From assembly GCF_000423945.1 (NCBI RefSeq), contig NZ_AUIY01000019.1, forward strand, positions 54,075 through 118,074: DNA of 64,000 nucleotides. Direction: 5' to 3'. Numbering within the stretch: the stretch's first letter is position 1; each line of letters begins with the position of its first letter. This document shows positions 36,525-42,970 of the stretch, piece by piece. The position numbers and the translations under genes are program-made. The notes below the pieces were generated by a model. That model worked only from the letters and a program-made list of their open reading frames with translations, searched no databases and was not told the DNA's origin. The stretch is from Butyrivibrio sp. XPD2002 (GTDB lineage Bacteria > Bacillota > Clostridia > Lachnospirales > Lachnospiraceae).

Positions 36525-39422
36525 TTACTTAACCTTTGTCTTTCCGTTCTTTACAGTACTAAGATTATTAAGGATTTCCTTATTCTTCTTCTTGTGGCTA
36601 CCTGAGCACTTAATCTTTCCACCCTTCTTAAGCTTCTTGAAGGACTTCGCCATCTTCTTTGTAAGTTTAGTTCCCTTAATCTTAACGTTCTTAACCTTAC
36701 TCTTTTCGAAAGCCTTAGGATCGATTCTCTTAATGTTCTTTCTGATAGTAACTGTCTTAACCTTAGTATCCTTGAATGCTCTAGCATCGATACCAACTAC
36801 CTTGTATACATTACCTGAAAGGTCTGTATATGTCTCAGGGATATCAGCCTTTGTTGCATTCTTATCTGCAGGAGCTTCGTACTCAACTTCGGGTGCGCTT
36901 GCGTTTGCATCAGTTACCTTGAAGCCAGTCTTGTTACCATTTGCATCAACGAGCTCTGTGCCAACAGGTGCAGGTGTTCCCTTAGCGGAATCATCAGCTG
37001 CCTTATCTGCTGCTTCCTTAGCTGCCTCAGCCTGTGCAATCTTATCATTAGCTAACTTAAGATCGTCTGCTGTTGCGCCCTTAGACTCTGCTAACTTTAC
37101 TGCATCCTTAGCTGCCTGGATATTTGCATCTGTAGGATCCTTAACAGCCTTGTCTGCTGCTGCTTCTGCGTCTGCAATAGCTTCTGCCTTAGTCTTAGCA
37201 TCTATCTTAGCCTGACCGTCTTTTGCTGCCTTCTCTGCTGCTTCCTTAGCTGTTCTTGCTGCTGTTGCCTGATTTGTTGCTTCTGCTGCTGCTGCCTCTG
37301 CATCAGTCTTCACTGTACCACTTACTTTACCAGCGGCTGCTTTTGCTTTTGCTGCTGCTGCATCTGCTTCTTCTGCCTTAGTATTTGCGACTGCTGCTGC
37401 ATCATTTGCAGCTTTTACATTAGCCGGTGTAGGATCATCTTCTACATTCTTAGCTGCTGCGTTTGCTTCTTCTGCTGCTGTCTTTGCTTCTGCTGCTGCC
37501 TTATTTGCTGCTTCAGTTGCCTTTACTGCCTCTGCAACATCACCTTCTACCCATACTGCATAAAATGTTGTGCCCTTAACATTATCAATTTCTTCTGCAT
37601 TTTTATAGTCTGCAGTTGTAGCTGTAGGTTTTACAGCCCATCCACCAAATTCATAACCTTCTCTTTCAAATTCGTTTGCTGCAATTGCCTGAGGTACTCC
37701 AAAAGTGAATATCTGGTCATCCATTGAACCTTCGCCATCGTTAGGGTCAAAATCTACTGTTGCCTGATATACTGCGAAGAGATCGATATCAGATTTATCT
37801 GTATTTGTTATTTTCTTTGTACCTTGTACAAATTCAGGTTCAGTAGCATCAGCTGTTGTTGCCCATCCTACAAAAGTATAATTAGTAGGTGCAACTATTC
37901 TTCCAACACCAGCTACATCGTATGGTAAATCTACTCCACGTACAGGAGATTCAGGAGCTGTTCCTGTTCCACCATTAAGATCATATGTTACTGTTATTGT
38001 ATTTGAAGATTGTGCTGTCCAAACAGCATAATAAGTTACTGTGTCATTATTCACAGCTGAAAGCTTTGAAACCTCAGCACCTGCAAGAAGTTCAGGTTCC
38101 TTTGCATTTTTGTTTGTAGCCCAACCTGCAAACTCATATCCGGTAGGAGCTGTTGCTGCAGATTCAGGTATTGTGATTTTCTCATCATACGCTACATTAG
38201 ATAATGCAGGTGTTGTCGCTGTAGTTCCTCCATTATCATTAAATGCTACCGTATATTTATTTACAGTCCATGTCGCGAATAATGTAGCTGCCTTTGTTGT
38301 TGTATAAGACGCTTCATTTTCAATTGTTCCTTCTACAGTTGCACTTACTGCCCATTTATTAAATGAATATCCTTCTTTCTCAAAACTATTCTTTGTGAGA
38401 TTCTGAGGAGTTCCTGCTGTAAATTTCTGTGGAGTCATTTCACCACTAGTTGCGCCATTTCCATCAAATGATACGAGAATATTATCATCTGCTTTATATT
38501 TTGCATAAAGTGTCTTCTGACCGTCTTTATCTGGATATTTATCAGCAGGTATTACATTATTCTCTGGGGTGTAAACAACAGCTCCAGTTGCAGATTCTGC
38601 AAATCCTTCTACCTCATATCCTTCTTTTGTAAATGCTTCGAAATATGATTTAGGGATAGTTAATGCAGTTCCATAAGTATAATCTAAGTCTGCAGCTGTA
38701 CCAGTTGCACCACCGTCATTTTTATTAAACCCTATTGTTGACTGATTTGCTTGCCATATAGCATATGCTGGGTAGTTCTTTGGATTTGTCTTATAGTCAT
38801 CTAATGTAGCGCCTTCAACGAAATCTCTTCCATTTCCAGGCTTAAACTTATCTTTTGTAACATTACTACTAGTTGACCAACCTACAAAAGTATGCCCTGT
38901 ATATGTAAACGTATTATTTTCAAACGCAGGAGCAGAAGCATCATTCACATGATAATCTGTAGAGTTAATCTCTTCAGTACCATCTGCACCATTCTTGTTA
39001 TATGTAATGCTGTAAGTATTTATATCCCACTTCACTTTCAAAGAGGTATTATCCACAGCTATATATTGTGTTGCTTTATCTACATCACCATCTTCGGCAA
39101 TGGACGTACCATCCATTTTCTTAATTTTATTAGCCTCAGTAGCTGTAAATCCTTTAGCAGTATATCCAACTTTAGTTACGCCATCTAAGGATGCAGTTGT
39201 AAAAAGCTGTGTTCCTGCATCCCCTGACGAAACATCAGTTGTAACTGGATCAAGCTGCGGTGTTCCACCGTCCATATCATAGCTAATAGTGTGTTTTTTT
39301 GTGTCAGGAGCAGCAAATACCGTGAGTCCTGTGCCAGTAAATAACGTTGCTGCCATAGTGACACTTGTAAGAATTGCAAGTCTTCCCTTGACATTCTTAC
39401 TAAGCTTAGTTAATTGTGTCAT
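36525..39422 (-). CDS. Large secreted repeat protein (InlB-B/flg_new repeats, Ala-rich helix, BspA-like end)
   Basis: The 965-residue product has a signal peptide (about 1-37, ending VFA). Some seven Listeria-Bacteroides repeats (flg_new type) with a spacing near 80 residues follow, marked by YDLNGGTGT-like strands and (Y/L)(Y/F)A(V/I)W ends. Residues about 612-810 form an Ala-, Lys- and Asp-rich helical stalk. The C-terminus (about 855-965) resembles BspA/LRR_5 repeats (KNIKRIDPKAFEKSKVK) and ends in a very basic Lys-rich tail. There is no LPXTG motif, so the basic tail may hold it on the wall. GGAGGG precedes the ATG. Its role is presumably adhesion or surface structure. The promoter is flanked by two matching palindromes. 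Confidence 0.85.
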   Translation of the reverse strand: MTQLTKLSKNVKGRLAILTSVTMAATLFTGTGLTVFAAPDTKKHTISYDMDGGTPQLDPVTTDVSSGDAGTQLFTTASLDGVTKVGYTAKGFTATEANKIKKMDGTSIAEDGDVDKATQYIAVDNTSLKVKWDINTYSITYNKNGADGTEEINSTDYHVNDASAPAFENNTFTYTGHTFVGWSTSSNVTKDKFKPGNGRDFVEGATLDDYKTNPKNYPAYAIWQANQSTIGFNKNDGGATGTAADLDYTYGTALTIPKSYFEAFTKEGYEVEGFAESATGAVVYTPENNVIPADKYPDKDGQKTLYAKYKADDNILVSFDGNGATSGEMTPQKFTAGTPQNLTKNSFEKEGYSFNKWAVSATVEGTIENEASYTTTKAATLFATWTVNKYTVAFNDNGGTTATTPALSNVAYDEKITIPESAATAPTGYEFAGWATNKNAKEPELLAGAEVSKLSAVNNDTVTYYAVWTAQSSNTITVTYDLNGGTGTAPESPVRGVDLPYDVAGVGRIVAPTNYTFVGWATTADATEPEFVQGTKKITNTDKSDIDLFAVYQATVDFDPNDGEGSMDDQIFTFGVPQAIAANEFEREGYEFGGWAVKPTATTADYKNAEEIDNVKGTTFYAVWVEGDVAEAVKATEAANKAAAEAKTAAEEANAAAKNVEDDPTPANVKAANDAAAVANTKAEEADAAAAKAKAAAGKVSGTVKTDAEAAAAEATNQATAARTAKEAAEKAAKDGQAKIDAKTKAEAIADAEAAADKAVKDPTDANIQAAKDAVKLAESKGATADDLKLANDKIAQAEAAKEAADKAADDSAKGTPAPVGTELVDANGNKTGFKVTDANASAPEVEYEAPADKNATKADIPETYTDLSGNVYKVVGIDARAFKDTKVKTVTIRKNIKRIDPKAFEKSKVKNVKIKGTKLTKKMAKSFKKLKKGGKIKCSGSHKKKNKEILNNLSTVKNGKTKVK

Positions 39423-39464
39423 ACGAAGAGTCCCTCCTTCATAGAAAATTTCTGCACAGGATAT

Positions 39465-39484
39465 ACTAGTACGAACGTACTAGT
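39465..39484. promoter_or_regulatory. Operator-like palindrome 1 of the surface-protein gene
   Basis: ACTAGTACG-AA-CGTACTAGT is a perfect dyad with nine-base arms. It lies in the transcribed leader, about 70 bases downstream of the expected start of transcription and 43 bases before the start codon. It shares the core CTAGTAC-N4-GTACTAG with the site at 39597-39614. Confidence 0.75.
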
Positions 39485-39559
39485 TATGTGACATATTTCC
39501 CCCATGCAATACAATTGTTTGTATTTTCAGACAGTTTCTTCATCTGTCTGATAGTAACT

Positions 39560-39588
39560 ATTTTAAGATTATATATTGCCTATGTCAA
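39560..39588 (-). promoter_or_regulatory. Strong SigA-type promoter of the surface-protein gene
   Basis: On the minus strand a consensus TTGACA (39583-39588) is 17 bases from TAAAAT (39560-39565). The leader would be about 130 bases. Near its 5' end CAGACAG and CTGTCTG (39528-39549) form a seven-base hairpin. The 39423-39784 gap otherwise holds only the two palindromes and the terminator of the upstream gene. Confidence 0.8.
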
Positions 39589-39596
39589 GAAATTGG

Positions 39597-39614
39597 CTAG
39601 TACTACAGTACTAG
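39597..39614. promoter_or_regulatory. Operator-like palindrome 2 of the surface-protein gene
   Basis: CTAGTACT-AC-AGTACTAG is a dyad with eight-base arms, eight bases upstream of the -35 box. Its centre is 131 bases from that of the first palindrome. Confidence 0.75.
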
Positions 39615-39698
39615 TATTTATCTGCATTTATTGCCATTTTATAAAGATTTAATATTTGTAATTTCGTATTTGTTTAAATTTAAAGTGGAATTCGTAAC

Positions 39699-39750
39699 AA
39701 AAAATCGGAAATAACAGCCTTTTTTGAAAGCTATTATCTCCGATTATTTT
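39699..39750 (-). terminator. Intrinsic terminator after the 39785 gene
   Basis: On the minus strand AATCGGAGATAATAGC pairs, with small interruptions, with GCTGTTATTTCCGATT and runs into six T. It resembles the terminator at 40240-40286. Confidence 0.75.
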
Positions 39751-39784
39751 TCTGATATATACAATAAGTTGCTAACCCCTGATA

Positions 39785-40195
39785 TTAGTCTGTCATTACT
39801 GCATTAATTTCTTCTGAATCTGCTCTATGGCTACAATTCAGAAAAGCATGCCCCGCTTTAAACTCAAGATCTATTCTTTGTTTTTCGCATTGTACTACAA
39901 TTTCTCCATCATTGACGTATTGCTCAATGCTCACAATCATAGGTTCCAAAAAAGCAGATGCATAGGTTCCGTCTACATCAATAGTGAAGCTATCATTTCC
40001 CTCATATATCAGGTTAATTCCCATTGCTTTGCATATGTGTGAAAATGTCTTAGCTTTCCGTACCTCTCTGACGGTGCCATTATGATCCCATTTAGATTTA
40101 TTTGCCTCTTTTTGTATAGCTATATACATTTCATCGAATCTTGATCCAAGAAAAAGCTCTTTAGATACTTCTATCTGTTTTAAATAGCTGCTCAT
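39785..40195 (-). CDS. Uncharacterised 136-residue protein
   Basis: I chose the ATG at 40195, nine bases after GGAGG; an in-frame ATG at 40204 touches that site directly and is less likely. The protein is soluble: a helical N-terminal half (SKELFLGSRFDEMY, then REVRKAKTFSHICKAMG) and a beta-rich half (SFTIDVDGTYASAF, GEIVVQCEKQRIDLEF). It contains no motif I can name. It lies between terminators, downstream of the Rpn nuclease gene on the same strand and upstream of the surface protein. Confidence 0.55.
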   Translation of the reverse strand: MSSYLKQIEVSKELFLGSRFDEMYIAIQKEANKSKWDHNGTVREVRKAKTFSHICKAMGINLIYEGNDSFTIDVDGTYASAFLEPMIVSIEQYVNDGEIVVQCEKQRIDLEFKAGHAFLNCSHRADSEEINAVMTD

Positions 40196-40239
40196 TATAC
40201 ACATCCTCCGATATGCAAATTCGAAATATTTTAACCAAG

Positions 40240-40286
40240 AAAACGGAGAATATAGCCGTTTTTGTTTGCTATTATATCTCCGTTTT
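40240..40286 (-). terminator. Intrinsic terminator after the Rpn-family gene
   Basis: ACGGAGATATAATAGC pairs with GCTATATTCTCCGT around an A-rich loop, followed by TTTT on the minus strand. It lies 25 bases beyond the stop codon at 40312. Confidence 0.75.
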
Positions 40287-40311
40287 TACAGAATCATATA
40301 AGGTATCAGAA

Positions 40312-41250
40312 TCAATCTGATAACAACCCTTTCTCTCTAAGGATTGTCTTTACTTCATCAATAGAAATCTGCGTTTTTTCAGCAATATCCTCTATGGACA
40401 TACCATCTTCATACCTAGCTGTTACCTTACCAGATAGTTCTCCTTTTTCTATTCCTTCATCTATCAGAACTTGACTTAAATTACACATCTCACTTATCCT
40501 CCTTTCAGTCTCGTCATTTATCACAACATCAAATTCTTCTGAAAGTCGTTTCCTTTTAATTTCTGTTTCGTCTTTTCCAAGAAATTCCTCTAGCATTGCT
40601 ATGAGATCATTCTTTGATTTCTCAAGATTCTGGCCCTTTCTGAGTCTTATGATGATTCCCTGAACCTTGTCTATATTTGGAAATTCAATCTCTTTTCCGT
40701 ATATGGCATCCTGCTTGAACCTTATACGGTTTATTGAATCTTCATCATTAGCTGCATCCATGCATATCCATATGCTTCGAACAGCCTTAAGGTTATCATA
40801 ATCTGAATGAGCAAACTCGACTTCTTTTTGTGAAGATATCATTCGAGCCAAATAATATATGATTCTGTTATCCAGGTGATAGCCAAGCTTATAGGCTTTT
40901 GAAGTCCTTTGTGCCTCAATATTAACAAGAATCTTTATAAGTTCCTCTCCGTAATATGCAGAAAACCTTATGTCATAGAATATCTTGTTTTCGCCCGGAA
41001 CATTATCTTCTTCAGATTCTTTTTTAACCTTCTGCGTATTAGTATAACCTGGCTCCATTCTCGTTTTTGATATTACAGGATCACCGATATTTGCAATTAT
41101 ATCCTCGATCTCAGCATCCTTAAATTCATCAAGCGTATATTTGAGTATTCTCGCCAAGACCTGTTTGTCAGAGAGGATTTCCTTTACGATTTCATCGTAC
41201 TGTGCTCTTTTAGCCGCAAGGTCAATTACTTGTGAAATATTTGTTTCCAT
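40312..41250 (-). CDS. Rpn-family PD-(D/E)XK nuclease (transposase-like)
   Basis: The 312-residue protein fits the 'PD-(D/E)XK nuclease family transposase' or Rpn group. Asp93 in FYDIRFSAYYG and the pair Glu112-x-Gln114 in NIEAQRTSKAY form the nuclease core. A C-terminal part follows with RKRLSEEFDVVINDETERR, then a short repeat-like tail (YEDGMSIEDIAEKTQIS) typical of the family. In Escherichia coli Rpn proteins promote recA-independent recombination and cut DNA; similar genes are multicopy in Clostridia. No terminal repeats are visible around it, so it does not look like an insertion sequence here. Confidence 0.85.
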   Translation of the reverse strand: METNISQVIDLAAKRAQYDEIVKEILSDKQVLARILKYTLDEFKDAEIEDIIANIGDPVISKTRMEPGYTNTQKVKKESEEDNVPGENKIFYDIRFSAYYGEELIKILVNIEAQRTSKAYKLGYHLDNRIIYYLARMISSQKEVEFAHSDYDNLKAVRSIWICMDAANDEDSINRIRFKQDAIYGKEIEFPNIDKVQGIIIRLRKGQNLEKSKNDLIAMLEEFLGKDETEIKRKRLSEEFDVVINDETERRISEMCNLSQVLIDEGIEKGELSGKVTARYEDGMSIEDIAEKTQISIDEVKTILREKGLLSD

Positions 41251-41449
41251 TTGTGTTCTTCTGCTCCAATTATTGCATTAAATATCTCCGTTAGCAACAG
41301 CTGTTTAGTGATGATTTCTCCTCCTATGTCGCCAGCGAGTATGAAACTATTCTATCACGAATGCAAGAATATCTGTTCGAACAAAAGATTAATTATTTAT
41401 TAAATATTCTCAGAAATACTCGATTTTACGCCTTTTTTAAAATATTGAT

Positions 41450-41479
41450 ATTATAGACGTAACGTTCCAAGAATTACAA
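41450..41479 (-). promoter_or_regulatory. Candidate promoter of the Rpn-family gene
   Basis: TTGTAA (41474-41479) and a perfect TATAAT (41450-41455) are 18 bases apart on the minus strand. This gives a leader of about 200 bases, the rest of the 41251-41557 gap, which is AT-rich and without a gene. Confidence 0.55.
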
Positions 41480-41501
41480 CTCATTATTTTCGAACTGCAG
41501 C

Positions 41502-41536
41502 AAAAAGGAGATAACACCATTTCCGGCATTATCTCC
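41502..41536 (-). terminator. Intrinsic terminator after the small XRE gene
   Basis: On the minus strand GGAGATAA pairs with TTATCTCC, with further partial pairing inside, and TTTTTG follows. It lies 21 bases beyond the stop codon at 41558. Confidence 0.75.
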
Positions 41537-41557
41537 ACTAATCTACTTATACTTATT

Positions 41558-41821
41558 TCAGACATCATCCACTATGTCATCTGCAATACATCCCAGCGCC
41601 TTGGCAATTTTGTGGACTATGCGGTACTGAGCCTTAGAGATGTCGCGTTTTCGCTGTTCGTAGGCGCAGACAGTTTCTACAGAAATGCCGGCTTTCTTGG
41701 CGAGCTCTTCCTGAGAAAGACCTGCAAGCTTTCTGATTCTGGCAAGACGAGTGTCAGGCTGCAGCTTATGAATGATTGGCTCATTAATGTTTTGATTAGT
41801 CATCATCCATGTCCTCTTCAT
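41558..41821 (-). CDS. Small XRE-family regulator
   Basis: The 87-residue protein is essentially one Cro/C1 helix-turn-helix domain (RIRKLAGLSQEELAKKAGIS, then ETVCAYEQRKRDISKAQYR). It is similar to the second half of the double-domain regulator at 36005-36415. Its first codons overlap the end of the next upstream XRE gene by 26 bases in another frame, so the two are translated together. Confidence 0.75.
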   Translation of the reverse strand: MKRTWMMTNQNINEPIIHKLQPDTRLARIRKLAGLSQEELAKKAGISVETVCAYEQRKRDISKAQYRIVHKIAKALGCIADDIVDDV

Positions 41822-42161
41822 GCAAAGTCAGCGCTTCCAGAGTTGTGTTAATTGATCTGTTTATGAGATTCTGTTCCGCCTTTGACAGTCTGTTTATTCT
41901 GATAACGGTGTCTTCCATAACGCTGGTAGTATTATTTCCAAACAGGATATAGTCGCTTGAAACACTCAGGATCTCACATATATTTATAAGCGTCTCTAAA
42001 GAAATCCCGCATACACCTCTTTCTGCGTCAGAAAGAAACTGGGTCGACAGATCCAGCTTCTCTGCGAGAACTTCCTGCGTCATGTGTCTACGTTCCCGCG
42101 CTTTATGAATTCTTTTCCCAATCTCAATGTTTTGCGATTTCTTTTCCACTTTTTTCACCAT
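41796..42161 (-). CDS. XRE-family regulator
   Basis: The 121-residue protein has a Cro/C1 domain at about 15-70 (ARERRHMTQEVLAEKLDLS, then TQFLSDAERG). A helical tail follows (RINRLSKAEQNLINRSI) and an acidic end. It is the first gene of the two-regulator unit. Three dyads of the type ACTTA-N-TAAGT lie 60-105 bases upstream and may be its own operators. Confidence 0.8.
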   Translation of the reverse strand: MVKKVEKKSQNIEIGKRIHKARERRHMTQEVLAEKLDLSTQFLSDAERGVCGISLETLINICEILSVSSDYILFGNNTTSVMEDTVIRINRLSKAEQNLINRSINTTLEALTLHEEDMDDD

Positions 42162-42206
42162 ATCAATAATTCTAATAAAATCCCTTTTCTGAATTAATCA
42201 ATTTTG

Positions 42207-42266
42207 ACACTTATAATGTAAGTGTTTTTCACTTATTTATTAGGGTTACACACTTATTCCATAAGT
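42207..42266. promoter_or_regulatory. Cluster of three ACTTA/TAAGT dyads upstream of the XRE pair
   Basis: Sites are ACACTTA-TAATG-TAAGTGT (42207-42225), AAGTG-TTTTT-CACTT (42220-42234, sharing an arm with the first) and ACTTAT-TCC-ATAAGT (42252-42266). An AT-rich -10-like TTATAA lies in the first dyad. This fits an autoregulated XRE promoter. Confidence 0.6.
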
Positions 42267-42274
42267 ATTAGGGC

Positions 42275-42304
42275 ATAAAAAAGCAGGCTCTTTCGAACCT
42301 GCTT
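42275..42304 (-). terminator. Intrinsic terminator after the binding-protein fragment
   Basis: AAGCAGG pairs with CCTGCTT around a short loop, with six T on the minus strand. It lies 40 bases beyond the stop codon at 42344. Confidence 0.8.
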
Positions 42305-42343
42305 CCTCTCAAACAAATCGCATACAACTATTCAATTCATATT

Positions 42344-42970
42344 TTAGTACCGCCTCTTCCTTATGTAATCATCGGCTATAGACTGATCATATATTTTCTC
42401 ATCAGTGATAATCCTGAACGGCATCTGTTTTCCGCTGCAAAGATCCCGTATAGCCTTCATAAGCTGTGGTCCAATGATGGGATTACACTCAACGGCACAG
42501 CTGAGCTCGCCTCTCACCATTGCCTCGAAGGCTTCGCTGGTGGCATCTACTGAGACTATCTTAACATCCTCATCAGGCTTTATGCCCTGCTCCTTCAGCT
42601 CCTTTATGGCGCCAAGAGCCATATCGTCATTTTGGGAAAAGATGATATCTATATCCCAGTCATGGTTTAAAAGATACTTTCTTATTACCTCTCTTCCACC
42701 TTCAAAGGTGAAGTCACCATAATCAGAATAGGCTATGTAATAGGAATTATTCTCACTAAGAATCTCCTTGAAGCCCTTTCCGCGTTCCTCTGTGGGAGAA
42801 GCACCCTCATTACCCATAATCTCCATGATCTTCATGGTATCGCCGTCACCTTTGACATTGTCTCTGATCCAGCGCATGGCTCTTCTTCCCTCTTCCATGA
42901 AATCGGCACCAAGATAAGTGGTAGTTAGGTTCTCCTCAGGATTTTCCACCACAACGTTTCTGTCCGACAT
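42344..42970 (-). pseudogene. C-terminal part of a sugar ABC transporter substrate-binding protein (YtfQ-like)
   Basis: The 208 readable residues match the C-terminal two thirds of periplasmic-binding proteins of the ribose/galactofuranose group: DRNVVVEN, DFMEEGRRAMRWI, DIIFSQNDDMALGAI and VECNPIIGPQLMKAI. The signal peptide and most of the first lobe are missing. The frame's nominal ATG lies inside the end of the GH43 gene, in another frame and without a ribosome binding site. It is most simply the 3' part of a gene whose 5' part was deleted when it was joined to the GH43 gene. It would not give a working binding protein. Confidence 0.8.

Noticed and set aside
36487..37215. Plus-strand frame of 242 codons opposite the surface protein
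   Set aside because: Its Ala/Ser-rich product mirrors the Ala-rich repeats on the other strand; it is an antisense shadow.
40312..41250. Calling the Rpn-family gene an insertion sequence
   Set aside because: No terminal inverted repeats or target duplications flank it, and the family is not a classical transposase.
41558..42161. Prophage immunity region
   Set aside because: Two XRE genes with operators are present, but no integrase, replication or structural phage genes occur in the window.
42344..42970. Reading this as an intact small sugar-binding protein gene
   Set aside because: It lacks a signal peptide, the first lobe and a ribosome binding site, and its nominal start lies inside the GH43 frame.
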